From Desulfurispirillum indicum S5 (lineage in GTDB: Bacteria > Chrysiogenota > Chrysiogenetes > Chrysiogenales > Chrysiogenaceae): 64,000 nt of DNA. The notes under the pieces are model-generated. The model saw only the letters and a list, made by a program, of their open reading frames with translations. It did not search any database and was not told the DNA's origin. Shown piece after piece: positions 18,706 to 26,318 of the stretch (its first letter is position 1; every line of letters starts with the position of its first letter). The translations under genes and the position numbers were made by a program. The DNA lies in the NCBI RefSeq assembly GCF_000177635.2, contig NC_014836.1, positions 1,252,001 through 1,316,000 on the forward strand, written 5' to 3'.

Positions 18706-19075
18706 GAAACTCCTCTTTATGTTGCTGTTTTTCTTCATCCCACTGGTGCTCGGCATTGCCCTGGCCCAGCAGGCCTTTGATGGCTCCTCCTTTGAGGCGG
18801 GGCGTGTTGCCTGGAACAGTGAAGAAAACCCCATGGGCATCAGCTGCGCTGGGTGTCACTTCGAGGGCTATGACGTGGTATCCCGTGGCAGTTTTCCCAG
18901 GCATAACTCCCTTGCGGATCAGCATATGACCCTGCTGGAATCCATTGAATACTGCATGCGCCACCATCAGCATCTTGATGTGCCCGACAATAATGATCTC
19001 TACGCGCTCTTTCAGCATCTGAGTATCCTGCAGGAAAACTACGAGCTGAATCTTTTTTTGCGCCAGCGCAACTGA
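18692..19075 (+). CDS. Secreted c-type cytochrome-like protein
   Basis: A 127-residue protein with a strong signal peptide (core about 7-22, cleavage near ALA-QQ) and one haem-attachment motif CAGCH at 52-56, so a periplasmic monohaem cytochrome. Met and His residues downstream (HMTLLESIEYCMRHHQH) could supply the distal ligand. It overlaps the last 14 bases of speA, unusual for an exported haem protein and implying coupled translation. An ATG at 18698 is an alternative start. No electron partner is encoded next to it. Confidence 0.75.
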   Translation: MAMIKKLLFMLLFFFIPLVLGIALAQQAFDGSSFEAGRVAWNSEENPMGISCAGCHFEGYDVVSRGSFPRHNSLADQHMTLLESIEYCMRHHQHLDVPDNNDLYALFQHLSILQENYELNLFLRQRN

Positions 19076-19084
19076 AGCTGACCC

Positions 19085-19711
19085 ATGCTCCCACTGGAAG
19101 TCATGATCACGTTCAGCGTGGCAGCGCTGGTGCTGGCACTGGTCCCCGGTCCCGATAACTTTTATGTGCTTTCGGTATCGGCCCTGCAGGGCCGGGTGTC
19201 AGGCTACTGCGTTATCCTGGGCCTCTGCACCGGCCTGATTCTGCACAGCATGGCGGTGGCCCTGGGTGCCGCCGTGATCTTTCAGACCTCCGCCCTGGCC
19301 TTTACCTTGTTGAAGTACTGCGGGGCGGCCTATCTGGTGTACCTGGCATGGCAGGCCTTCCGGTCGCGGGGAGAGGGGAATGGGTGCGTGTCGGTGCCCC
19401 GTGCACGCCTGCGTTCGCTCTATACGCGCGGAATTCTCATGAATATCTCCAATCCCAAGGTATCGCTTTTCTTTCTGGCCTTTCTGCCACAATTTGCCGA
19501 CCCTGCCCGAGGCTCCATTCCACTGCAGATAGTGTTGCTTGGCGGCCTTTTTATCCTCTCCACCATTTTGGTTTTCGGTGCCATTGCCAGCCTGGCCGGA
19601 GCGGCAGGTGCCTGCCTCGGGCGCAGGCCAGGATTGTACGCCATAACCAGGAATATGGCGGCCCTGGTCTTTCTGGCGCTGGCAGCGCGGCTGATCACCG
19701 CCCAGCGCTGA
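19085..19711 (+). CDS. LysE/RhtB family amino-acid exporter
   Basis: A 208-residue inner-membrane protein with the LysE fold of about six helices. The early motif LVPGPDNFYVLS and the central MNISNPKVSLFFLAFLPQF are diagnostic. Members export basic or neutral amino acids and related metabolites. It follows the cytochrome by 9 bases in the speA run; export of arginine or a polyamine precursor is conceivable but not shown. Confidence 0.88.
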   Translation: MLPLEVMITFSVAALVLALVPGPDNFYVLSVSALQGRVSGYCVILGLCTGLILHSMAVALGAAVIFQTSALAFTLLKYCGAAYLVYLAWQAFRSRGEGNGCVSVPRARLRSLYTRGILMNISNPKVSLFFLAFLPQFADPARGSIPLQIVLLGGLFILSTILVFGAIASLAGAAGACLGRRPGLYAITRNMAALVFLALAARLITAQR

Positions 19712-19842
19712 CAGACTGCTGTCAGTACTGATCCCTGGAGCAGCTTTTTCATCAATTGAAACAAATACACTTTTTTTCTTGGCGTAACTGTAGTAAGCAA
19801 CAGAAAATTGACTGGATCATAGTTTTCTCATCGGGGGATTTC

Positions 19843-21147
19843 ATGCTTGAATCGATGTTTCGACTCTCCGCAAACAAGACCAATGTTCGACAGGAGCTCA
19901 TGGCTGGCGTAACGACCTTTGTCACCATGGGCTATATCATTTTCGTCAACCCGGCCATGCTCTCTGACGCGGGCATGAACTTCAACGCGGTTCTCTTTGC
20001 CACCTGTGTTTCCGCCGCCATAGCCACCATTCTCATGGGTCTCTACGCCAATTACCCCTTCGCTCTGGCTCCCGGAATGGGCATCAACGCCTATTTCACC
20101 TACGGCGTTGTGCTGGGGATGGGGTACGACTGGCAGACGGCCCTTGGCGCTGTTTTCATCTCGGGTGTGGCCTTTATCATTCTGACTCTCATCAAGGCCC
20201 GCGAGCTGATAATGAATGCCATCCCCAAAGGCATCAAAGTCGGCACGGTTTTGGGGATCGGCCTGTTTATCGCCTTTATCGGACTGAAAAACGCTGGCAT
20301 CATCGTCAAACATCCCGCCACCATGGTCACCATCGGCAGTATCACCCAGCCTGCGGTTCTGGTGGCGATCTTCGGACTGCTTCTCATTGCCGTGCTGGTC
20401 AGCCGCAAAATCAAAGGCGCGATTCTCTGGGGAATACTGGCATCAACCCTCCTGGCGATCATGACAGGTGTCTCCAATGCGCCCACCGCCGTCTTCGGCG
20501 TTCCCACGCTCTCGGACGTCTCCATGACCTTCTTCCAGATGGATATCAAGGCGGCGATCACCATTGGACTGCTGGAAATTATTTTCGTCTTCCTCTTTGT
20601 GGATATCTTCGACTCCATCGGAACCATGACCGGCCTGAGCAAGCAGGCGGGGTACCTGGATGCCAATGGCAAGCTGCCCCGTGCCGACAAAGCGCTCATG
20701 GCTGACGGCGTGGGCACCACCGTTGGCGCCTGCCTCGGAACCAGCACGGTTACCGCCTATATTGAAAGTGCTTCCGGTATTGCCGAAGGCGGGCGTACGG
20801 GGCTGACCGCCGTAGTGGTGGGCGTGCTCTTTCTGCTGGCACTCTTTTTCACACCGATTATCGGCGCGGTGCCCGCAGTTGCCACAGCGCCAGCGCTAAT
20901 TATCGTCGGCGCGCTCATGCTGCAGAATGTGCGTGATCTGGACTTTGATGACATGAGCGAGGTCATCCCCGCCTTTCTGACCATGATCATGATGCCCCTG
21001 ACCTTCAGCATCGCCACTGGACTGGCCTTCGGCTTTATCTCCTACCCCATCATCAAGGCCCTCAGCGGCAAGCTGCGGGATGTCTCCTTCATGGTGTGGA
21101 TCCTGGGAGCCCTGTTTGTCCTGCGCTTTATCTTCCTGGCGGAATAA
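19843..21147 (+). CDS. NCS2 / AzgA-type purine permease
   Basis: A 434-residue polytopic permease for adenine, guanine or hypoxanthine with proton symport. Family marks: VTTFVTMGYIIFVNP, LAPGMGINAYF, the charged FVDIFDSIGTM and the GTSTVTAYIESASGI loop. The start is the ATG at 19843 with GGGGGA upstream; the frame is open from 19756 but that part looks non-coding. The 131-base upstream gap was examined for a purine riboswitch and none was seen. apt at 61.5 kb could use imported adenine. Confidence 0.9.
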   Translation: MLESMFRLSANKTNVRQELMAGVTTFVTMGYIIFVNPAMLSDAGMNFNAVLFATCVSAAIATILMGLYANYPFALAPGMGINAYFTYGVVLGMGYDWQTALGAVFISGVAFIILTLIKARELIMNAIPKGIKVGTVLGIGLFIAFIGLKNAGIIVKHPATMVTIGSITQPAVLVAIFGLLLIAVLVSRKIKGAILWGILASTLLAIMTGVSNAPTAVFGVPTLSDVSMTFFQMDIKAAITIGLLEIIFVFLFVDIFDSIGTMTGLSKQAGYLDANGKLPRADKALMADGVGTTVGACLGTSTVTAYIESASGIAEGGRTGLTAVVVGVLFLLALFFTPIIGAVPAVATAPALIIVGALMLQNVRDLDFDDMSEVIPAFLTMIMMPLTFSIATGLAFGFISYPIIKALSGKLRDVSFMVWILGALFVLRFIFLAE

Positions 21148-21167
21148 GGGAAATTCGGAGGGGGCAG

Positions 21168-22145
21168 TTGTATATCAACGTCAGTGTATTCGACACAGTC
21201 AGCGGTGAACTGACACGCGGCGGCCAGGAGCTGCTGCAGAACTGGGATGCCAACCCCAACGCCATCATCTGGATGGATCTGATCAAGGTTGACCCCGGAT
21301 TGGAGAGCCAGCTCCTGGAGGACTACTTTCAGTTTCACCCCCTGGCTATTGAGGATACCCTGCGCAAGAACCACCAGCCCAAGCTGGAAGTTTTCTCCGA
21401 CCATGTCTTTTTTATTCTGCGTGGCGTCATCGCCGGCGAAGAGCCTCTCAGCTTCACCTATCAGCAACTGGCCATGTTTGTGGCGCCACGTTTTATCGTG
21501 ACGCGCCACCAGGGCCAGATGAGCAGCGCCAGCGCCGCCCAGTGGGGCTATCTCATGTCCAGTCGCAGCGCGCTGGAGCGTGGTACTTCCTATATCGCCA
21601 TTATGCTGGCCACCATCATCACCGAGCAGTACCTGCCCCTGGTTCAGGAGCTTGAGGAACGCCTGGAGGCCATCGAAGACGGCATGTTCGTCAGCCCGCG
21701 CGATGAGCACCTGAACGAGCTGCTCTACTATAAGCGTCAGCTCAAAAAACTGCGTCGCAGCGCTGCGTACCAGGAGTATATCTTCGTGCGCCTCCGCGAG
21801 GGCGGCATCCCCTATTTCCCGCGCAGCCTGCGCCATGAACTGAACAACGCCTATGAGAACCTGGAGCGGGTGGGCAGTCTGTGTACCCTGTACGGCGACA
21901 TTGCCAATGACCTCATGAACGGCTACCTCTCCCTCTCGTCCCACCGCCTGGGCAGTATCATGAAGATCCTCACCATCATCACGGCAATCTTCGTTCCCCT
22001 GACCTTCCTGGCGGGCATCTACGGCATGAATTTCGAATATATGCCCGAGCTGAGCTGGAAATACGCCTACTTTGGTGTCCTGGGCTTTATGACCGCCATC
22101 GCCCTGGGTCTGCTGTGGTTCTTCCGTCGCCGTAAATGGCTTTGA
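21168..22145 (+). CDS. corA: CorA-type divalent metal ion channel
   Basis: A 325-residue Mg2+ (Co2+, Ni2+) transport protein: a large cytosolic N-terminal domain, a long stalk helix and two C-terminal membrane helices (about 265-285 and 297-316). The selectivity loop GIYGMNFE carries the canonical GMN. The start is the TTG at 21168 with CGGAGGGGG upstream; the frame is open back to 21096 inside the permease gene. It ends in RRRKWL. It lies 20 bases after the purine permease. Confidence 0.93.
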   Translation: MYINVSVFDTVSGELTRGGQELLQNWDANPNAIIWMDLIKVDPGLESQLLEDYFQFHPLAIEDTLRKNHQPKLEVFSDHVFFILRGVIAGEEPLSFTYQQLAMFVAPRFIVTRHQGQMSSASAAQWGYLMSSRSALERGTSYIAIMLATIITEQYLPLVQELEERLEAIEDGMFVSPRDEHLNELLYYKRQLKKLRRSAAYQEYIFVRLREGGIPYFPRSLRHELNNAYENLERVGSLCTLYGDIANDLMNGYLSLSSHRLGSIMKILTIITAIFVPLTFLAGIYGMNFEYMPELSWKYAYFGVLGFMTAIALGLLWFFRRRKWL

Positions 22146-22151
22146 AAACGT

Positions 22152-22313
22152 TGATCTCAAGTTTCGCATCTTGTTGTCTAGGGTTAAGGTTTTATTATTC
22201 TGACATTTATCGCGCGGAAACTGTATTGATTTTGAATGCTTGACTTATCTGGTATTCCACTTTTCGTCTCCGGATATTGTCCTTTTTGACCGCGCAAAAA
22301 GGACGCAAAAACG
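22152..22313 (+). repeat. Outer inverted repeat A, left arm
   Basis: About 160 bases that match, with substitutions and small gaps, the reverse complement of 23849-23999. Shared blocks include AAGTTTCGCATCTTGT, a GACTTATCTGG/GACTCATCTGG block, ATTCCA, TTTTCG, and the perfect hairpin GTCCTTTTTG-ACCGCG-CAAAAAGGAC at the inner end. It starts 7 bases after the corA stop. Confidence 0.8.
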
Positions 22314-22373
22314 CGCCCCCCGAACGCCCGTTTTTGCGGATCGTTGGCTCGCCTGTTCAGGAGATCCGGCAGC

Positions 22374-22468
22374 AGGCTGCTCAAAGAGGCCCATCTGCTG
22401 CGTTGCCGGGCATCGCTCGTCACTGCGACGTACAGGGAGTACGCCTCGCTTCTCGCTTTACCCGCGCC
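22374..22468 (+). repeat. Direct repeat D, copy 1
   Basis: About 95 bases matched in the same orientation by 22657-22751. Common blocks: AGG(C/T)TGCT, CATCTGC, CGTTGC, the block GCTCGTC(A/G)CTGCGAC, GTACAGG(G/A)AGTACG and TCTC. The GTAC-AGG-AGTAC part is itself nearly palindromic. Confidence 0.7.
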
Positions 22469-22656
22469 TTGCACCTGGGCCTCTTTGCGTTGCCTGACCC
22501 CTGCATCCCTGCAGTGCTGCCGGACCACTCACCTCCTGTGAGTGTCCCTTCGGGTCTTGCCAGCCAGGCGTCGCACTCACCGGACGGGCTTAGGGGGGAA
22601 CGGCCTGCTTCTGCCTCTCCCCCGCGTTCTTTCCCAGCCAGGACACGCCGACTGTC

Positions 22657-22751
22657 AGGTTGCTGAAAAGCCTCATCTGCGACGTTGCTCACCAGTGCTC
22701 GTCGCTGCGACGTACAGGAAGTACGTCTCACTTCTCACAAACAAGGTGAGG
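22657..22751 (+). repeat. Direct repeat D, copy 2
   Basis: Second copy of the 95-base repeat starting at 22374. It begins AGGTTGCTGAAAAGCC, a form often seen in dispersed intergenic repeats of Deltaproteobacteria-like genomes (family knowledge, not searched). Confidence 0.7.
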
Positions 22752-22773
22752 GCAATGTCAAGAAACCCAGTCT

Positions 22774-22850
22774 CAGAACCATTTCCGCTATTCCAGCATG
22801 GTATCCAGGTCGACGCCGACAACCTGCCGCTTCGGGGGTGCGAAACTTCA
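22774..22850 (+). repeat. Inner inverted repeat C, left arm
   Basis: About 77 bases matching the reverse complement of 23673-23750 and, over the inner 60-70 bases, the reverse complement of 62079-62148. Conserved core: CAGAACCATTT, GCATGG, a GTCGACG-like block, ACAACCTGC and GGTGCGAAACTT. It ends 16 bases before the stop of the ABC ATPase gene. Confidence 0.75.
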
Positions 22851-22866
22851 GGTTGATGGCAGCCGG

Positions 22867-23643
22867 TTAAAACCGGTACCAGCCGTCAGACTCATGTACC
22901 TGGACCGGTACGGCGAAGAGGCGGCTGAGCAGATCACTGCACAGTACTTCCGCCTTGGGCGCGTCGGCGAAGATACGCCCCTCCCGCAGGCAGATGACCC
23001 GGTCGATCTGGGGAATGATATCGGGCAGATGGTGGGTGACCACGATGATGGCGATACCCTCCCCGGCCAGCTGTTCCATGGTGCGATGCAGCTCCCGCTG
23101 CGCCGCCACATCAAGGCTGTTGGAAGGCTCATCCAGAATCAGCGATTGCGGCGCGTGTACCAGAGCCCGTGCCAGCACCACGCGCCTGAGTTCCCCCGAC
23201 GACATCTCTGTCAGGGCCCGCTTTGCAAGGTGGGCGATACCCAGCATGTCCAGGAGCCCCCGCGCCCTGTGAACCATCTCTTCGGTTGCCTCCAGATGGG
23301 GCCACAAGCCATGAGTGGAGAAATAGCCGGAGAGCACCGCCTCCAGAGCACTGATGGAAGGACGGGTCAGCTCGGCAACCAGATCGTTGGTGACAATACC
23401 GAAACTGCGGCGCAGCTGGGCTACGTTCCACAGTTCCTGCCCCAGAATGCGCAATGCGCTGTCCGCGCTTCGCACCGGGTAGAGCTCACGGGTCAGCAGT
23501 TTGATCAACGTGGACTTGCCGCTGCCATTGGGGCCCAGAATCGCCACATGCTCACCGGGGAAAATTCGCATGGAAAGATGCTTCAGGGCCATGTTCTGCC
23601 CCTGCATCACGGTAATATTCTGCAGTTCAAGGAGGGGGGTCAT
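22867..23643 (-). CDS. ABC transporter ATPase, COG1119 (ModF/YlmA-like)
   Basis: A 258-residue single ABC domain. Walker A GPNGSGKST at about 39-47, signature MSSGELRRVVLARAL, Walker B SLILDEPSNSLD, H-loop VVTHH. The spacing and LLTRELYPV after Walker A are typical of COG1119, often annotated as a molybdenum-type or PhrA-like ATPase; the real substrate is unclear. GGAGACC precedes the ATG. No permease or binding protein is adjacent, so it is an orphan ATPase. It is the only gene between two nested inverted-repeat pairs, suggesting it was inserted, inverted or exchanged as a unit. Confidence 0.85.
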   Translation of the reverse strand: MTPLLELQNITVMQGQNMALKHLSMRIFPGEHVAILGPNGSGKSTLIKLLTRELYPVRSADSALRILGQELWNVAQLRRSFGIVTNDLVAELTRPSISALEAVLSGYFSTHGLWPHLEATEEMVHRARGLLDMLGIAHLAKRALTEMSSGELRRVVLARALVHAPQSLILDEPSNSLDVAAQRELHRTMEQLAGEGIAIIVVTHHLPDIIPQIDRVICLREGRIFADAPKAEVLCSDLLSRLFAVPVQVHESDGWYRF

Positions 23644-23672
23644 GGGGTCTCCTTTCGTTCTTGTACATCTGA

Positions 23673-23750
23673 CTCAAGTTTTGGTGCACCAAAAGAGCAG
23701 GTTGTCGACGTTTACCCTGATGCCATGCAGTAATGGTGAAAATGGTTCTG
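23673..23750 (-). repeat. Inner inverted repeat C, right arm
   Basis: Reverse-complement partner of 22774-22850, beginning 30 bases upstream of the ABC ATPase start. It keeps CAGAACCATTT, GTCGACAACCTGC and AAACTT but has TTTTGGTGCACCAAAA where the left arm has CTTCGGGGGTGCGAAA. That variant forms its own palindrome. Confidence 0.75.
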
Positions 23751-23848
23751 CACAGATAGCGTCTCTTGACATTGCCCTCGCCTTGTTTATGAGTTTCTTT
23801 TACCACTTTTTACCCGCAAAAAGTGGCTGGGAAGCGGCCCCCAGTGCT
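23751..23848. other. Spacer with hairpin between repeats
   Basis: No gene. It holds the hairpin CCACTTTTT-acccgca-AAAAAGTGG-like stem around 23802-23826, matching in position the second hairpin of the left arm (CGCAAAAACG / CGTTTTTGCG), so the outer repeat probably extends into this spacer with altered sequence. Confidence 0.5.
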
Positions 23849-23999
23849 GTCCTTTTTGCGCGGTCAAAAAGGACAATACCCAGGAACGAAAAATGGAATG
23901 CCAGATGAGTCAAACATGCAAAATACATACGGCTTCTGCGTGCTCAACATCGGGACCATAATATCTTATCCAAGACGACAAGATGCGAAACTTCAGATC
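23849..23999 (-). repeat. Outer inverted repeat A, right arm
   Basis: Reverse-complement partner of 22152-22313. It starts with the hairpin GTCCTTTTTG-CGCGGT-CAAAAAGGAC, whose loop is the exact complement of the left arm's loop, and ends with the complement of AAGTTTCGCATCTTGT. It lies 10 bases from the terminator of the tRNA-Leu gene. Confidence 0.8.
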
Positions 24000-24008
24000 C
24001 AAGTGGGA

Positions 24009-24040
24009 AAAGCCTGAAAGGCGAGGAGCTTTCAGGCTTT
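24009..24040 (-). terminator. Rho-independent terminator of tRNA-Leu
   Basis: Perfect 12-bp stem AAAGCCTGAAAG / CTTTCAGGCTTT with an 8-base loop, followed on the minus strand by TTTT-like sequence. It sits 16 bases past the 3' end of the tRNA. Confidence 0.8.
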
Positions 24041-24056
24041 CGTGTAAAGGATATGT

Positions 24057-24143
24057 TGGTGCCCGGAGCGAGAATCGAACTCGCACGATATTGCTACCGC
24101 CGGATTTTGAGTCCGGTGCGTCTACCAGTTCCGCCATCCGGGC
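24057..24143 (-). tRNA. tRNA-Leu (anticodon CAA)
   Basis: An 87-base class II tRNA including an encoded CCA end. Acceptor GCCCGGA pairs with TCCGGGC. The anticodon arm CCGGA-CTCAAAA-TCCGG gives anticodon CAA, reading UUG. A long variable arm and GTTCGATTC T-loop are present. Only the minus strand folds correctly. It has its own promoter and terminator. Confidence 0.96.
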
Positions 24144-24207
24144 TTCTGGATGGTGCCTGACCGTGTGCTGAAATACCATAAAACACGCAGCCTGTTAACG
24201 GTTGTGA

Positions 24208-24236
24208 AATGTAGCGGCATGGTAGTTTTTTGTCAA
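24208..24236 (-). promoter_or_regulatory. Sigma-70-type promoter for tRNA-Leu
   Basis: On the minus strand TTGACA (24236-24231), a 17-base spacer, then TACATT (24213-24208), about 65 bases upstream of the tRNA. It matches consensus at -35 fully. Confidence 0.75.
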
Positions 24237-24264
24237 TTGAAAATACGTTGGCTGTGGTGTGGCT

Positions 24265-24999
24265 TCAGCGCCGTCCGAGCATATACCACAGGCCGCTGTA
24301 GGCAGTGGCGGCAATGAAGACGCTCAACAGGAGCCAGCTGACTGCTATGGCACCGAATATGTCCGGGGCCTTCATGAGGGTGGTCATCAGGGACTCCTGG
24401 TAGTAAAAAAACCAGGGGTTATCGGGGGGGAAGAACCAGTCGTGGAGCTGGTAGAAGACCCTGACGGGGCCGAGGATATACACGCCGAGACTGATACACA
24501 GTGCGGTGATGCCGAGCAGGGCGGTGGCGCGCAGGGGGTGCAGCAGTCTGCTGCGCCGGTGCCACAGCAGCAGTGCCAGGAGCAGTGTCAGGATCAGGCA
24601 GGTTGCCCCGACGCGGGTGAGCAGGGTGACGATATGGGCGACATCCTGCAGGTGGGTGACTTCATCGGCGCTCAACAGGGTTCCGAGTTTCCGGCCATCA
24701 GGGGCATGATAGGTGATGGTGGCGAGGTCGCTTCGCCCATGGATGCCGTGGACGATCTGCTGGAACAGGCGAAAGTGCTCTGCGGTGGCGGTGTGGGCAA
24801 AGTTCCCCTTGCCGTGGATATTCTGCGGGGCGTACTCCTGGATGTGGGCCTCGATGTGCAGGAGGCTGTACCATTGGGGGTAGAGAAAGTTGACGGAACC
24901 GAGGAGAATCCAGCCGATGTACAGGGAGCTCAGCAGGAAAAGAAAGGGCAGACTCAGTGCTGAGGGGTGGAGGGGGCGCAACTTTTGCTTGTTCGCCAT
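24265..24999 (-). CDS. DUF1461 family membrane protein
   Basis: A 244-residue protein with membrane helices at about 15-35, 127-147, 157-177 and 215-238 and an external domain between the first two. The H-L-Q-D-V motif near 118 and FHDW/FFPPDNPWFF near 190 are DUF1461 marks. Function unknown in all members. The start is an ATG at 24999; it diverges from the formyltransferase gene 47 bases away, so the two may share a regulatory region. Confidence 0.8.
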   Translation of the reverse strand: MANKQKLRPLHPSALSLPFLFLLSSLYIGWILLGSVNFLYPQWYSLLHIEAHIQEYAPQNIHGKGNFAHTATAEHFRLFQQIVHGIHGRSDLATITYHAPDGRKLGTLLSADEVTHLQDVAHIVTLLTRVGATCLILTLLLALLLWHRRSRLLHPLRATALLGITALCISLGVYILGPVRVFYQLHDWFFPPDNPWFFYYQESLMTTLMKAPDIFGAIAVSWLLLSVFIAATAYSGLWYMLGRR

Positions 25000-25046
25000 G
25001 GGTGGTGCTCCTATACTCGGTATATTCTGTGGGAATGGGTACCTTA

Positions 25047-25979
25047 ATGAAAATTGTGGTTTTTGGCTACTCCGAGTTTACGCGGCGCTGTGTGCTGGAG
25101 CTGCAGCAGCGCGGTATGGACATTCTACTGCTGTGTCCCGAGTGCGATCGTGAACTGTTTGCAAGTTATGGCATGCACGAAATCGCGGTGCAGCAGCTCA
25201 TTTTTCACGACATGGATGATCCCGTACTGCTTGACGCCCTGCGCGATTTTTCCCCTGATTATCTCTTTTCCATCATCTTTTCCCATCTGGTGCCCGATCA
25301 TATTCTCTCCATGGCCCGCCATGGCTCGGTGAACTTTCACCCGGCGCCTCTGCCAGCCTTTCGTACTGCCAATGCCTGGTTCTGGCCTCTGCGCCATGGC
25401 GCTGAGTCTTCGGCTCTGTGTCTGCATTACATGACTTCGCGCTGGGACAGTGGCGATCTGGTGCTGCAGGTGCCCTTCTCCCTCAGTCCCCTGGAGACTC
25501 AGGGTACCTATGTGCAGAAAGTGTGCGAGCTGGCACCGGCGGTTGTGCAGCAGCTGATGGCTCTGATGAACAGGGGGCCGCTGCCTCGCACTCCCCAGGG
25601 CAAGGGCCGTTACTACGGCAAGGTGACGCTGGGTGATATCTTCATCGACTTCAATGAAGGCGCGCGCGGTATTGAGGCGCTGGTTCGGGCCTGTAACCCC
25701 TTCCATTACGCCCAGACCATGTTTCGCGACAAAAATATCGAAATTGTCGAGGCCGATCTGACAGGTCGGGCCAGCGATGGGGTTCCCGGCAGCCTGCTGT
25801 TTGAGGATGGTGAGCTGTACTGTGCTGCCGCCGATGAGCTGCTGCACCTGCGGATTCTGCAGGTTCCCATGGAGGGCACTTTCAGTGGCAGACGCTTCGC
25901 GCTGCAGTATGGGGTGAATTCCGGTGAGCGCCTGCGTCATATTCGCGAGTTTCCACAGTTTCAGCACCTGCTGCAGTGA
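25047..25979 (+). CDS. Formyltransferase family protein (Fmt-like fold)
   Basis: A 310-residue protein with the N-10-formyl-THF transferase fold. The MKIVVFGYSEF start is Rossmann-like. The catalytic segment is FHPAPLPAFRTANAW (the usual N lies in VNFHP, His follows) with D of WDSGDLVL. The C-terminal part resembles the Fmt C-domain. It is not clearly Met-tRNA formyltransferase, because HPSLLP is replaced by HPAPLP and the TANA loop resembles enzymes acting on sugar nucleotides or other amines. The start is ATG 25047; ATG 25035 is an alternative, and no strong ribosome site decides. Substrate unknown. Confidence 0.75.
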   Translation: MKIVVFGYSEFTRRCVLELQQRGMDILLLCPECDRELFASYGMHEIAVQQLIFHDMDDPVLLDALRDFSPDYLFSIIFSHLVPDHILSMARHGSVNFHPAPLPAFRTANAWFWPLRHGAESSALCLHYMTSRWDSGDLVLQVPFSLSPLETQGTYVQKVCELAPAVVQQLMALMNRGPLPRTPQGKGRYYGKVTLGDIFIDFNEGARGIEALVRACNPFHYAQTMFRDKNIEIVEADLTGRASDGVPGSLLFEDGELYCAAADELLHLRILQVPMEGTFSGRRFALQYGVNSGERLRHIREFPQFQHLLQ

Positions 25980-26040
25980 GTCTGCAACTCTTGCATATGC
26001 GCTATTTGGGGGTGCTGGTGCCGGGGTTCAGAATTTTCTG

Positions 26041-26069
26041 TTGACATTTGGTTCGCATTGACGTATTCA
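26041..26069 (+). promoter_or_regulatory. Sigma-70-type promoter for tRNA-Gln
   Basis: TTGACA (26041-26046), 17-base spacer, TATTCA (26064-26069), ending 32 bases before the mature tRNA. Confidence 0.7.
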
Positions 26070-26101
26070 TTATCGCCGTTGCACAAAACACGGCAGACTC
26101 T

Positions 26102-26176
26102 TGGGGTGTAGCCAAGCGGTAAGGCAGCGGTTTTTGGTACCGCCATTCCGAGGTTCGAATCCTCGCACCCCAGCCA
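26102..26176 (+). tRNA. tRNA-Gln (anticodon TTG)
   Basis: A 75-base tRNA with encoded CCA. Acceptor TGGGGTG pairs with CACCCCA, with discriminator G. Anticodon arm GCGGT-TTTTGGT-ACCGC gives anticodon TTG, reading CAA. T-loop GTTCGAATC. Promoter and terminator flank it, so it is a monocistronic tRNA gene. Confidence 0.96.
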
Positions 26177-26186
26177 TTCATCAATC

Positions 26187-26220
26187 AAGCAACTCTCCCA
26201 AAAAGAGAGTTGCTTTTTTT
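26187..26220 (+). terminator. Rho-independent terminator of tRNA-Gln
   Basis: 11-bp stem AAGCAACTCTC / GAGAGTTGCTT with a short A-rich loop and a run of seven or more T. Confidence 0.9.
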
Positions 26221-26318
26221 GTCGCTGTTGCGCCAAACTGATGGAGGCGTACCCGGAGGCTGCTGAGAATCTTCACGCGCCGGCTGTTTCTCAATTGACG
26301 TATTCCAAGGAAGAAGCC

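Larger units (their letters stand above)
22146..22866. other. Repeat-rich non-coding region
   Basis: A 721-base stretch with no convincing gene; several overlapping ORFs are low-complexity in amino acids and lack start signals. It contains the left arms of two inverted-repeat pairs (22152-22313 and 22774-22850), a direct-repeat pair (22374-22468, 22657-22751) and many hairpins. One joins CAAAGAGGCCCA (from 22382) with TGGGCCTCTTTG (to 22488); another is the perfect 10-bp stem CGCAAAAACG / CGTTTTTGCG within about 22304-22338. Confidence 0.7.

Noticed and set aside
19712-19842. Purine riboswitch before the AzgA-type permease
   Set aside because: None of the conserved loop or junction sequences of the purine aptamer are present.
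22146-22866. Several overlapping ORFs of 60-130 codons
   Set aside because: They overlap repeats, have no ribosome sites and no protein-like composition.
22152-23999. Composite transposon around the ABC ATPase
   Set aside because: No transposase, no target-site duplication seen, and arms are diverged; kept only as an unexplained inverted-repeat structure.
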